Shown here piece by piece: positions 9,170 to 18,860 of a stretch of DNA of 64,000 nt (the stretch's first letter is position 1; the number at the start of each line of letters is the position of its first letter). The notes below the pieces were generated by a model. That model searched no databases. It had not been told where the DNA came from and worked only from the letters and a program-made list of their open reading frames with translations. Origin of the DNA: Hoeflea phototrophica DFL-43 (GTDB lineage: Bacteria; Pseudomonadota; Alphaproteobacteria; Rhizobiales; Rhizobiaceae); the NCBI RefSeq assembly GCF_000154705.2, contig NZ_CM002917.1, positions 2,622,461-2,686,460 of the forward strand, written 5' to 3'. Both the position numbers and the translations under genes were made by a program.

Positions 9170-9285
9170 TCGACCATGTTTCCCGGCGCATGGAAGCCGC
9201 CCGATGCTCCTCCCTCATCGGGCTTGAGATCTGGTGCGCCCACTCTGCCCCGCCCTCCCTCTCCGGGACGGCGGGGTACTTTTTG
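9170..9285 (+). ncRNA. candidate trans-acting sRNA with anti-SD loop (cuckoo/alpha-r14-like)
   Basis: Three consecutive hairpins lie in an otherwise empty intergenic stretch. The first is CCATG/CATGG (9174-9193). The second is a perfect 8-bp stem GCCCGATG/CATCGGGC (9199-9223) with the 9-nt loop CTCCTCCCT. The third is CCCCGCC/GGCGGGG (9248-9276), followed by a T run (9280-9284), which looks like an intrinsic terminator. A CUCCUCCC loop is complementary to Shine-Dalgarno sequences and is the hallmark of the alphaproteobacterial cuckoo and alpha-r14 small RNA families. The 5' end is estimated because no convincing promoter was fixed. The T-tract hairpin could alternatively only terminate the DUF922 transcript. 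Confidence 0.6.
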
Positions 9286-9311
9286 AACGCTACCCGGAAT
9301 GACGTCGGGAT

Positions 9312-10364
<1,053 letters not shown>

Positions 10365-10685
10365 TCAGGCCTGCCGCTCGGGCACATGCACGACCAGGCC
10401 CTCTAGCTCGTCGCGAACCTTGATCTGGCAAGACAGCCGCGAATTTGGCCGGACATCAAAGGCAAAATCGAGCATGTCTTCTTCCATCGGCTCGGGCGTG
10501 CCCACCTTCCCGGTCCAGGAATCGTCGATATAGACATGACATGTGGCACAAGCACAGGCACCGCCACATTCGGCCTCGATGCCTGGCACCGAGTTGCGGA
10601 TCGCGTTTTCCATCACTGTAGAGCCGTTTTCGGCGTCCACATCGAAACGCGTTCCGTCGAATGCAACAATGGAAATCTTGGTCAT
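10365..10685 (-). CDS. adrenodoxin-type 2Fe-2S ferredoxin
   Basis: This 106-residue ferredoxin has the cluster ligands Cys40, Cys46, Cys49 ([15 protein letters not shown]) and Cys86 (RLSCQI), the spacing of the adrenodoxin/FdVI/Isc-ferredoxin class. The acidic partner-binding patch ([11 protein letters not shown]) is intact. It lies 27 bases upstream of the ferredoxin-NADP+ reductase, so the two may form an electron transfer pair. It could serve a cytochrome P450, a dioxygenase or Fe-S assembly; the sequence does not decide. A GTG one codon earlier (10688) is an alternative start; ATG has agaggcc upstream. Confidence 0.92.
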   Translation of the reverse strand: MTKISIVAFDGTRFDVDAENGSTVMENAIRNSVPGIEAECGGACACATCHVYIDDSWTGKVGTPEPMEEDMLDFAFDVRPNSRLSCQIKVRDELEGLVVHVPERQA

Positions 10686-10828
10686 CACGGCCTCTGCTCA
10701 TAACACTTGTCTGGTGAGAACTTCATACACGCTGAACTGCATGAGGCAAGGATGAAAACCACGCTGCGACGGCACTACGCAGCATGGCATTCCAAAAAAA
10801 CCGAATTCTGATCTTCAGAACGAGAAAA

Positions 10829-11197
10829 TCAGCGCGTCAGGCCGACAATGAAATTGTCCGCATCGATAACGGCTTTTGCAAAGGCCGCAACGGCCGCAGC
10901 ATTTGCGGGCGTGGCTTCGATGGCCTCGGCGCACCGCGCCACTTCGAAGGCCCCCACACCCTTGGCAGCGCCGGCGAGCTTGTGTGCCAGTTCGGCGCGG
11001 CTGGCGGTTTTGAGCGTGGCCAGCTGTGTCACCGACTCACGCGCCTGGCGCGCAAACAATGCCAGGACCTCGGCCTCCAAAGCCTTGTCGCCACCGGTTT
11101 GTCTGGCAAGGTGAACCAGATCGATCGGCCGGCCTCCCGAAGGGCGCGGCTGAGGGGTTGTGTCCGGTGTCTCGAAGGCGATGTTGAGCGCCGCCAT
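10829..11197 (-). CDS. Hpt domain phosphotransfer protein
   Basis: The 122-residue protein consists of little more than one histidine phosphotransfer (Hpt) domain. The phosphorylatable histidine is probably His72 in the helix AHKLAGAAKGVGA. Helices before (VLALFARQARESVTQL) and after complete the four-helix bundle. Hpt proteins pass phosphate between response regulators and hybrid kinases. It is divergent from the giant polar protein gene at 11579, and CtrA-like sequences lie between the two. No kinase or regulator lies next to it, so its partners are unknown. Confidence 0.85.
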   Translation of the reverse strand: MAALNIAFETPDTTPQPRPSGGRPIDLVHLARQTGGDKALEAEVLALFARQARESVTQLATLKTASRAELAHKLAGAAKGVGAFEVARCAEAIEATPANAAAVAAFAKAVIDADNFIVGLTR

Positions 11198-11276
11198 GGC
11201 GGATTTCCTTTTTTAGAACATGATCAATTCCAAGACTGGCTCCGAAATCGTCACAAATCCGTAAAGATGTGAGAGC

Positions 11277-11307
11277 GGTTAACGCAAAAACTTGGCGGCA
11301 TGGTTAA
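11277..11307. promoter_or_regulatory. paired GGTTAAC motifs, candidate CtrA sites
   Basis: Two copies of GGTTAAC (11277-11283 and 11302-11308) lie in the 380-base region between the divergent hpt and GPR-like genes. The second extends to ATGGTTAA, the reverse complement of the CtrA-type 8-mer TTAACCAT. No other feature is seen in this intergenic stretch. The assignment rests on motif match alone. Confidence 0.4.
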
Positions 11308-11578
11308 CGGCGCGTAAATGTGGCTTTTGATTGGCGCTTCTGGATCAATTCGGCACAGCGCCGCCCCAGTTTTCCGTGGATTCAGCCACCCCGTCTCTGC
11401 TTTTAATTGTGAAATTCAGCCTTCTGTGCCACTAAGTTTAGGGTTTGAGGCAAGGAAAAAGGCCAAGGTCGGCTTGCGGGCACGACACATGTGCAAAAAA
11501 CGCCATATTGAACATTGGCAATACGGCGCTGGCGGGCCGCGGATTTCCACCTCCATTGAGTAACGAGGCTTGAGTGGC

Positions 11579-14500
11579 ATGAGTAAGAAACCAGCGGACA
11601 GAAGCATCGACGAACAGACGTTCGAAGCGCTCGAAGACGCGCTGAAAATCGACCTCGACGACGAAGGCACGGGTGTTGCTCTCGACGAAATCTCGCTTGA
11701 TGAGTTGGAAACCAAGGTGTCCAACGCGGCCAAGGAGCTCAAGAGCGCGCAATCGGATGCGCCTGCCCAAACGCCGGGCAGCAGCACCGCGCCGCACACG
11801 GCTGCGCCTGCCTTTACCCCGGCCGCATCCCTGGCACCCGCCAATGACGACAGCCGCAAGACCACAGCCGGACTGCTGCGTGCGCTGGAAATCCGCTCCA
11901 GCCGCGGCGCGCTTCGCAATGCCTCCATCCTGTCGGTGCTTTGGGCGGTCGGCGTACTGGGTCTTGCCAACCTGCTCTATGGCCCTGAAATTTGGCAGAT
12001 CCGTTCGGTCCAGGATGTTCTGGCGATGCCTGCCGCGATCGGCTTTGCCGTCGCGATCATCGTGCCTGTTCTGATGTTCTTTGCATTTTCCATCATGATG
12101 GCGCGGGCCCGCGAAATGCGCTCGGTCGCACGCTCGATGGCAGAAGTGGCACTGCGCCTCGCGGAACCCGAAAACATTGCCGGAGACCGCATTCTGTCCG
12201 TTGGCCAGGCCGTGCGCCGCGAAGTGTCGGCGATGAATGAGGGCATCGAGCGCACCATTGCCCGCGCCTCCGAGCTCGAGACGCTGGTTCATTCCGAGGT
12301 CAACGCGCTCGAGCGCAGCTATTCCGACAACGAGATTCGGGTTCGCGGGCTTGTTCAGGAACTCGGTTCCGAACGTGACGCCATCGTCAGCCATTCCGAA
12401 CGCATCCGGGCTTCCATTGCCGGCGCGCATGAGGAACTCAAGCAGGAACTGACCACCGCAAGCGAGGAAATCGCCAACCGGATCTCGACATCTGGCGAAG
12501 CCCTGGCCCAATTGATGGACACACGTGCGGCCAATCTGCAGGAACGAACGGAAGCAACCAGCCGGGACATCGAACAGGTTCTTTCCGGCCGCACCGAGGC
12601 ACTTGTCACGGCGCTCAAGACATCCGGGGGCGAGCTCACAGACGAGTTCGACACGCGCCTGGAAATGCTCAACGTCCAGCTCAACCAGCGCGGCAAGGCG
12701 CTGTTGTCCGAATTTGAAACCCGCGCCTCGACACTCGATTCAAGCACAGAAAAGCTCAACGCAGCTCTTGGCGAGCGCGCCAAGCAGCTCAACGAAACAC
12801 TTATCGCCCGCACCCGCGAGATCTCAGAAAGCCTCGGTGTCGGCCAGCAGGCGATCTCCTCGGGACTTGAGGAAACGCTTGCCACCCTCAACGCGTCACT
12901 TGACGAAAAGGGCGCCTCCTTCCGTCAGGCCCTCAAGACCAGCGCGGACGATGCCATCATGGATCTTGATCTGCGTTCAGGCTTCTTTGAAGAAAAGCTT
13001 CAGTCCTCGATCGGCAGCCTCACCGCCGCCTTCGACGAACGCGTTGCAGATTTCACCTCTGCGTTCGACAGCCGCGCGGGCAGCCTCGACGGCAAGCTCG
13101 GCGAGAGCCTTGCTCGGATCAACGAGACGCTGACCGGCTCGACCAGCGCAATTGACGGCATCCTTGCCGCCAGCCTCGAACGCATCGGCGCAACGCTCGC
13201 CGACCGCAGCCAGGAACTGGAAGCCAGCCTGGCATCGGGCACAGGCCGCATCGAGACCGCGACAGGTCAGGCCGCCGACAAGATCGCCACCACACTTGCT
13301 GATCGCACCGACGCCATCGACAAGGCACTGGCGATGGGTGCCGAGCGGATCGATTCCAATCTGGCCGAGAGATCCTCTGCCCTGGTCGCAGGCATTGCCG
13401 GCCGCGTCACCGATCTCGAAACCGCAATCTCGGCAAGCGCAGACCGCATCGACTCGAGCCTCAACGAGCGCTCGCAGGCCCTGTTTGGCGGCCTTGAAGA
13501 GCGCACCAGCACTTTGCAAACAGGTCTGTCGGAAGCCTCCGAACGTCTTTCCGCGACACTCGACGTGGAAGGCAGCCGCTTCAACGAGATCACAAAGGCC
13601 GCCGTCGAGCGGGTTGACGAGACCTTCATCAAGGGAACCGAACGCGTCGACGAACGTCTCACAACCATGAACAACATGCTCGGCGCTGGGCTGGACTCGG
13701 TCTCAAAAACCATCGAAGGCAAAGCCTCCGGACTTGCGGCGAAACTGCGCGAGGCTGTTGCCAATGCCGCGGTGGAACTCGATGCGGAAGCCCTCAAGGC
13801 TGGAGAAACGCTGGGAACGGTCGGCGCTGGATTTGCCGGACGGATGGACGAGCAGGCCCGCGAATTCGCGCGCAAGCTGGATGCCCATGTCGACGAGCGG
13901 ACCGCAGATCTCAGCGTGCATGCCGAAACAATCGCAAACCGGATTTCCACCGGCGCCACCGAACTGAGCGCCGAGGCAAGCCGTATTGGCGATCTTGTCG
14001 AACGGGTTGGCGAAACCGTGGGCGGCCAAGCCGATCGCATCGCCACCACGCTCGATGCCAGCGAAGCACGCTTTGCCAAGCAGGCCGAAGCATTGGCAGC
14101 CCGTCTCGAGACCGAGACCGGCGCGATCTCCAACCGTTTGGGAGAGACCGCCGAAACGCTGGTCACCACCCTGGACAGCAAGACCCAGGATATCGCTGGA
14201 CGCATTGGCCAGACCACCGATGCGCTGGTCTCCGCGCTTGATACCAAGGCCGATGCCATTTCCAGCAGGCTCGCGGAAACCGGCGAAAACCTGGTGTCGC
14301 GCACCGGCTCGGTGGGCGAGGCGCTCGAACAGAAGGCGGCTGCCATCGTGCAGCATCTTGTCGAGGCCGAACAGGCCATGGATGTGCGCGCAACGCGTGT
14401 CCATTCCACACTGGACGAGCGCACCCGCGAACTCAATTCGATGCTCGCCAGCCGTTCGGCCGAACTCTCGCGCGTCATTGATGAGAAGGCCCGCCCGCTG

Positions 14501-16117
14501 GTGGAGCAATATGTGTCAAGCGGCGAGGAGTTCTCCAACCGGATCACCGAAGTCACGCAGACGTCAACAGATCGCCTGCGCGCAGAGAACGCAGCTCTGA
14601 TCAACGCCATCACCAACCGCACCAGCGAGACGCTCTCCGCATTGGAGACCGTCAATCAGAGCCTGACCGGCAGTGTCGGCGAACTGCTGAATCGTCTTGG
14701 CGTCAGCAATCAGGAAATCTCGAAGGTCATCGAGACCGCCACCTTGACGCTCGGTGCGGCCAATGCCCGGCTTGAGGAAACCACCGGCGAGTTCTCGTCA
14801 TCGACAGAGAAGGCGGCCGAATTGCTTTCGGGCTCCGCCCGTCTGCTTGACGGCAAGGTCGAAAAGCTCACCGATATCTCGAGCCGTACACTCAATCAGG
14901 TCGGCGCCATCGCCGGCCGCTTCGACGACCATTCCAAGGTCCTCGCCTCTGCCTCCGATCTGCTCGGCGCGGCACAGTCCAATCTCGCCTCCACGCTTGA
15001 GGAGCGCCGCGAAGCGCTGCAGTCGCTGTCGCTCGGCTTGGTCAGCCGCTCGGAGCAGATCGAGGAAACCATGCGTTCGCTCGAGGGCATCGTCGAAAAG
15101 GCCTTCTCCGATGCCGACCAGCTGTCGCAACGCGCTGCAAGCCGGCTAGAGGGTGGATTGCGCTCGGCGGCCGAAAACGCCAGCCAATTGCTGACCGACA
15201 CGGAAAACCGGGCCAATTCGGCTGCCGGCTCCATGCGTGAGAGCGTTCGCGAGGCGATTGAGGACGCGATCGGCCGCTTCGCCGGAGCGACCGATGAGAT
15301 CCGCCAGTCGGCCTCGAGCATCCGTCGTGAGCTCGAAGACACCCGCAGCGAACTCAAGCGCGGTGCATTCGATCTGCCCGAGGAAACCCGCGAAAGCGCT
15401 GCGGCCATGCGCCGGGCGGTGTCCGACCAGATCAAGGCTCTGCAGGAACTCTCGCAGATCGTCGGCCAATCGAGCCAGCAGGTCGAGGTTCGCGAGCCCC
15501 GCCAGGTGGCACGCGCGGCATCCGCTCCGCAACGTCAGGCGGCACCGGCGCCGGTACGCCGGGATCCTGCACCGGCACCACGGGCGGAAGCCCCTGCTCC
15601 TGCCCAGCGCGCGCCTCTGCGCGGCAGCCTCGAGCCTGCCGCTGCATCAGCCGCGCCCTCCAAGAGCCAGGGCTGGGTCAGCGATCTGTTGCGTGCCGCA
15701 TCCCGTGAAGAGGAAGCCCCGGCGCGCCAGGCAGCGCCTGCCCGCGCGCCTGAGCGCAACCCGCGCCATGTGGTCGAATCGCTCAACTCGCTGTCGGTCG
15801 ACATCGCCCGCGCCATCGACCATGACGCATCGGTCGATCTGTGGCGGCGCTATCAGCGCGGCGAGCGTGATGTCTTCACCCGCCGGCTCTACACGCTCAA
15901 GGGCCAGCAGACCTTTGACGAGATCAAGGACAAGTACGGCCGCGAGCCCGAGTTCCGCTCGGCTGTCGATCGCTACATTGCCGATTTCGAAAAGCTGCTC
16001 AGCGATGTTGCGCGCAATGACCGCGACAACATGATGACCCAGACCTACCTGACCTCTGACACCGGCAAGGTCTACACCATGCTGGCCCATGCCAGCGGCC
16101 GCTTCGGCCGCAGCTGA
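11579..16117 (+). CDS. growth pole ring (GPR)-like giant coiled-coil membrane protein
   Basis: The 1512-residue protein has an acidic N-terminal region, two transmembrane segments (about residues 110-130 and 145-170) and then roughly 1100 residues of apolipoprotein-like amphipathic helical repeats. The repeats recur as blocks such as LAERSSALVAGIAGRV and ISSRLAETGENLV. A Pro/Ala-rich linker follows, then a conserved C-terminal domain of about 110 residues (ESLNSLSVDIARAIDHDASVDLW onward). This architecture matches the Agrobacterium GPR protein, which forms a ring at the growing pole; that protein is about 2100 residues, so this one has fewer repeats. Older annotations call relatives kinesin-like. 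A TTG at 11570 is the alternative start. A strong terminator follows. Confidence 0.8.
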   Translation: MSKKPADRSIDEQTFEALEDALKIDLDDEGTGVALDEISLDELETKVSNAAKELKSAQSDAPAQTPGSSTAPHTAAPAFTPAASLAPANDDSRKTTAGLLRALEIRSSRGALRNASILSVLWAVGVLGLANLLYGPEIWQIRSVQDVLAMPAAIGFAVAIIVPVLMFFAFSIMMARAREMRSVARSMAEVALRLAEPENIAGDRILSVGQAVRREVSAMNEGIERTIARASELETLVHSEVNALERSYSDNEIRVRGLVQELGSERDAIVSHSERIRASIAGAHEELKQELTTASEEIANRISTSGEALAQLMDTRAANLQERTEATSRDIEQVLSGRTEALVTALKTSGGELTDEFDTRLEMLNVQLNQRGKALLSEFETRASTLDSSTEKLNAALGERAKQLNETLIARTREISESLGVGQQAISSGLEETLATLNASLDEKGASFRQALKTSADDAIMDLDLRSGFFEEKLQSSIGSLTAAFDERVADFTSAFDSRAGSLDGKLGESLARINETLTGSTSAIDGILAASLERIGATLADRSQELEASLASGTGRIETATGQAADKIATTLADRTDAIDKALAMGAERIDSNLAERSSALVAGIAGRVTDLETAISASADRIDSSLNERSQALFGGLEERTSTLQTGLSEASERLSATLDVEGSRFNEITKAAVERVDETFIKGTERVDERLTTMNNMLGAGLDSVSKTIEGKASGLAAKLREAVANAAVELDAEALKAGETLGTVGAGFAGRMDEQAREFARKLDAHVDERTADLSVHAETIANRISTGATELSAEASRIGDLVERVGETVGGQADRIATTLDASEARFAKQAEALAARLETETGAISNRLGETAETLVTTLDSKTQDIAGRIGQTTDALVSALDTKADAISSRLAETGENLVSRTGSVGEALEQKAAAIVQHLVEAEQAMDVRATRVHSTLDERTRELNSMLASRSAELSRVIDEKARPLVEQYVSSGEEFSNRITEVTQTSTDRLRAENAALINAITNRTSETLSALETVNQSLTGSVGELLNRLGVSNQEISKVIETATLTLGAANARLEETTGEFSSSTEKAAELLSGSARLLDGKVEKLTDISSRTLNQVGAIAGRFDDHSKVLASASDLLGAAQSNLASTLEERREALQSLSLGLVSRSEQIEETMRSLEGIVEKAFSDADQLSQRAASRLEGGLRSAAENASQLLTDTENRANSAAGSMRESVREAIEDAIGRFAGATDEIRQSASSIRRELEDTRSELKRGAFDLPEETRESAAAMRRAVSDQIKALQELSQIVGQSSQQVEVREPRQVARAASAPQRQAAPAPVRRDPAPAPRAEAPAPAQRAPLRGSLEPAAASAAPSKSQGWVSDLLRAASREEEAPARQAAPARAPERNPRHVVESLNSLSVDIARAIDHDASVDLWRRYQRGERDVFTRRLYTLKGQQTFDEIKDKYGREPEFRSAVDRYIADFEKLLSDVARNDRDNMMTQTYLTSDTGKVYTMLAHASGRFGRS

Positions 16118-16148
16118 TCAGGCCTGCCACTGTAAGCACATCTGAAAG

Positions 16149-16172
16149 CCCCGCTTCCGAGCGGGGTTTTTT
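16149..16172 (+). terminator. intrinsic terminator after the GPR-like gene
   Basis: A 7-bp stem CCCCGCT/AGCGGGG with loop TCCG is followed directly by six T. It lies 32 bases after the stop of the preceding gene. Confidence 0.93.
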
Positions 16173-16175
16173 GTA

Positions 16176-16795
16176 CCTGGACGAACAAGACGCAATGTTT
16201 CTGTGGGCCGGGATAACTGCATTGCAACTGCGGGAGCAAACTCCGCCAAGTCCAGCGGCACAGGTAAACCTTCATACAGGTGGCACTGGGTGCCTGGGTG
16301 TGAATTGACGGTGCAATGCCCGGGCATTGGTTCGAATCTGGCCTGTGTGCGGCCTTTGCGACTGGCATCCCCACACCACAGTTTCGGTGAGTCGGGCTGT
16401 GTAGTACCATCGCGTGCTGGTCCGGGTGGGCGAGTGGCCCCTGCCTCCCTGCCACTACATTTCAAAGGGCTTTGATCTTTTGTTCATCATGGCCGCTGCC
16501 GGGCTTTACGCTTCACTCGCAAGGATGTTGCTAGGCGCCGATCCAAAACGGAGGATCATCCCATTCCTGTTTTAGCCTGCATTGATATCGGGGATCGCAG
16601 TGTTTGCAATCCAATTCTCGATCGATGTCGGCTGGTGGACCGGTCATTTGAGGACCTGGACCGGCTGAGGTTCATACCGGCACCACGAAGGAGACCTGCC
16701 TGTTCGGCCGGCCCTGTGGATGACCGGCATTATCTCTTGAGAGTGGGCCGAAATTCGCAAATCCGGCAGGCAGGCTGGCCTCCAAACACCGTTCC
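16176..16795. other. long intergenic region without a supported gene
   Basis: Several short open frames on both strands lack ribosome binding sites and conserved patterns. A T-loop-like GGTTCGAATC near 16330 does not fold into a tRNA. I found no repeat element or complete RNA structure. It may contain decayed sequence. Confidence 0.4.
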
Positions 16796-16817
16796 GGGGA
16801 CCAGCGCACTGGTCCCC
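16796..16817 (-). terminator. strong hairpin after the small lipoprotein gene
   Basis: A perfect 9-bp stem GGGGACCAG/CTGGTCCCC with loop CGCA lies 20 bases beyond the lipoprotein stop. There is no T run after it on either strand, so it may act as a transcript-stabilising 3' hairpin rather than an intrinsic terminator. Confidence 0.45.
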
Positions 16818-16836
16818 GCAATGTAGGTGGTGGGAG

Positions 16837-17031
16837 TCAGTTCACGGGAGGCGTGCCGGAAGAAGGTTCTTCTGCAACTGGTGCGTTGCTCTGCGACCCT
16901 TGTAAGATGTCAGTTTGCTCCGCCTCCGCGCCGCTGCCGTCAGCCGAAGAATTATCGCAAGCGGCGAGACCGGTCAGCGCAACGGCAAGAACGGAAGCCT
17001 TGACGAGCCCGGCCATTGGATGGTTTTCCAT
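16837..17031 (-). CDS. small putative lipoprotein
   Basis: The 64-residue product has a short hydrophobic segment ending in a lipobox (LTGLAAC). It would therefore be lipid-anchored at Cys and leave about 40 residues of Ser/Glu/Pro-rich mature chain with no fold. It starts 11 bases after the stop of the EF-hand gene and is probably translated from the same message. An internal ATG at 17016 gives a shorter, more usual signal peptide and is a possible true start. Function unknown. Confidence 0.6.
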   Translation of the reverse strand: MENHPMAGLVKASVLAVALTGLAACDNSSADGSGAEAEQTDILQGSQSNAPVAEEPSSGTPPVN

Positions 17032-17042
17032 ACCATCAGCGC

Positions 17043-17267
17043 CTACTGTCCGCTAACTGCGGCATATTCTTCTGCGGACAGATCACCGCTTCCGTCGACA
17101 TCCGCAGACCTGAAAGCGTCTTCCGATGTTTCAGGCATTGCAACCGCAACTTCCTCCCAGCTCAAGGCCCCGTTCTGATCGGAGTCAACGGCTGAAAAAT
17201 CCGCGGCCTGTGCGAAAGCGGGAGCCGAAAAGCCGAGGATGGCGAGTGTTACAAGAATGCGTTTCAT
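17043..17267 (-). CDS. small secreted EF-hand protein
   Basis: The 74-residue product has a signal peptide (KRILVTLAILGFSAPAFAQA). Two EF-hand calcium-binding loops follow, DSDQNGALSWEE and DVDGSGDLSAEE, each with Asp/Asn/Ser ligands at the expected positions and a Glu at position 12. It is a compact periplasmic or secreted calcium-binding protein. ATG 17267 has aggaga upstream. The open frame reaches 17384 but lacks a signal there. It is followed closely by a small lipoprotein gene. Confidence 0.82.
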   Translation of the reverse strand: MKRILVTLAILGFSAPAFAQAADFSAVDSDQNGALSWEEVAVAMPETSEDAFRSADVDGSGDLSAEEYAAVSGQ

Positions 17268-17838
17268 TGTGTCTCTCCTGTTTGCTGGCGGAATGCCAGT
17301 CCTTGTTTCCGGGTCCAATCCTTGTTCCGGACTGATGACCCGCAAACAACAGTAGGGCGCCAATGAAGGCTTCAATTCGGCCATTAAATGTCCAAAAAAT
17401 GCAAAAGACAGGCAGACGGTAAAATCTTATGAAAAGCTGAAACATGACTCAAATACATTTTCACGGAATATTACTATTCTCGTAAATATGAGGCATTCTT
17501 TATTAATAATAAATATATTTCGTGATGACATAATGCGTGTGCAAGGCCGCAAGACGACAAAAATTTAAACTTAATCTTGCAACCGGATTCCGGTTGCATT
17601 TGACCTTGATCTGATTGACCTGCACGCCGACCGCCGCTGGCTAGCCGGTCCGTTCGAACGGGTAGACCCGCTCATCGTCACAGCTTGCAGATTGCGTCAT
17701 TTTGCCCTGACCGCAATCACTGTTTCGGACTTCAATTGGTGAGAAAGGTTCTTACGTCGGGGTCGCGTGGGCCCGGACATTCCGGCGCCTGCGAGAGATC
17801 ATGCATTGACCCTGAAACCGCTTCGGAAAGTGAAACAC
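17268..17838. other. AT-rich intergenic region with a palindrome
   Basis: No gene is supported here. The section at about 17440-17580 is clearly AT-rich and likely contains promoters. A perfect inverted repeat GCAACCGGA/TCCGGTTGC with a one-base spacer lies at 17579-17597 and is followed by ATTTG; it could be an operator or a weak terminator. Confidence 0.45.
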
Positions 17839-18114
17839 ATGGCACTGGCAATTCCTGCATATCTGGCAATCATCGGCTTTCTCGGCTGGTGCGCATGGCG
17901 CGGTGGCGAAACCGAGAAGCTCATGTTTGTCGTCAATCTGGCCTTGCTGTGGATCAGCGCGATCTGGCTCTTTGGCTATCCGGCTTTGATCGGCCCCGCC
18001 GTTTTGGCCGCTGCGAGCTACTTGCTGTTTCTGGTGATTTTGACTTCGTCGGACCTGAAGGTGCCTGTGGCAGCAACCCGGCGCGCAGATGCTCGTCAGG
18101 ACACCGACCTTTGA
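17839..18114 (+). CDS. small three-helix membrane protein
   Basis: The 91-residue product has three hydrophobic segments (about residues 4-20, 28-48 and 50-70) and a hydrophilic C-terminal tail. No known family is recognised. The start ATG 17839 has ggaaag upstream, and the long open frame before it (to 17767) is not hydrophobic. It stands alone between an AT-rich region and the convergent MCE operon. Confidence 0.55.
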   Translation: MALAIPAYLAIIGFLGWCAWRGGETEKLMFVVNLALLWISAIWLFGYPALIGPAVLAAASYLLFLVILTSSDLKVPVAATRRADARQDTDL

Positions 18115-18187
18115 TACATGCCCCACTCAACCGGGCGACAAGGCACATGCACGCTGCCAAGGCGTTGCCGCGGTTGCTCAATCCGGA

Positions 18188-18787
18188 TCAGATGCGTGAG
18201 AGCGTCCAGGTCACAAGATCGGCAACAACTGTCTCGAAGGCCCGGTCAAGCGCGCGGACATAGGCGGCGTTTCCGGTGCCCGTAACAGAGGAGTTCCCGC
18301 GGAAAACTCTGGTCGCAGCCACCACACCATTGCGGTCATTGAGCACCTTGGCGGAAATTTCCACCACCGCCTGCTCGCCTGCATCGGCCCTGATTTCGAA
18401 CGACCGGATTGCAGTAATGATCTTGAAGTCGATCGCCAGCCCCTCGCCCGGACGGCCGACACCACCGACGCGACCGGAATTCTCGAACGCCTGAACCAGC
18501 TTGTCCTGAACGATTTTCGGCAACCGGTCCGACCATTGTGAATCCGCCAGATACTGGATTGCCGAGGGGGATGGCCGAATGACGATCTGCTCGCTGTCGA
18601 GCGCTTTCAGAGCAGTTGGCTCGCTGATCAGGATCTGGCGGTTGCGTGCGCTGTCTCCCGTGACGGCAGGAGCCGGAGACAAGCCATAGGTGTCGGGCGG
18701 CGTGGAGCCTCCGAGGCCACCGCCGCAGCCGGCCAGCACCAAGAGCAATGTGATGGCAACAATCAGCCGAGCCGGTTTCAAACGCAT
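18188..18787 (-). CDS. ABC-type transport auxiliary lipoprotein of the MCE/Mla system
   Basis: The 199-residue lipoprotein has a lipobox (LVLAGC, Cys at about residue 21) and the ABC_trans_aux (PqiC-like) fold: DTYGLSPAP, IVIRPSPSAIQYLADSQWSDRLPKIVQDKL, then LAIDFKII and an alternating beta pattern. It is the last gene of the operon mlaE-mlaF-mlaD-lipoprotein. The product probably sits in the outer membrane and receives or hands over phospholipid from the MCE shuttle. ATG 18787 has gggga upstream. Confidence 0.88.
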   Translation of the reverse strand: MRLKPARLIVAITLLLVLAGCGGGLGGSTPPDTYGLSPAPAVTGDSARNRQILISEPTALKALDSEQIVIRPSPSAIQYLADSQWSDRLPKIVQDKLVQAFENSGRVGGVGRPGEGLAIDFKIITAIRSFEIRADAGEQAVVEISAKVLNDRNGVVAATRVFRGNSSVTGTGNAAYVRALDRAFETVVADLVTWTLSRI

Positions 18788-18860
18788 TCCACTTCCCCGC
18801 CCGGCCTCATGCCGCGCTGCAAACATATTAGCGCAGTCTTGCGTAGCACGCCCCAAAGAG

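Noticed and set aside
13267..14655. 462-codon open frame antisense to the GPR-like gene
   Set aside because: It is Ser/Arg/Val-rich with no domain and no ribosome site, and it mirrors the repeat structure of the real gene on the other strand.
16300..16350. tRNA-like T-loop (GGTTCGAATC)
   Set aside because: The bases on either side do not form a T-stem, and no acceptor, D or anticodon arm can be built.
16118..16475. Short open frames on both strands after the GPR-like terminator
   Set aside because: Cysteine- and proline-rich without pattern, overlapping each other, and one runs through the terminator hairpin.
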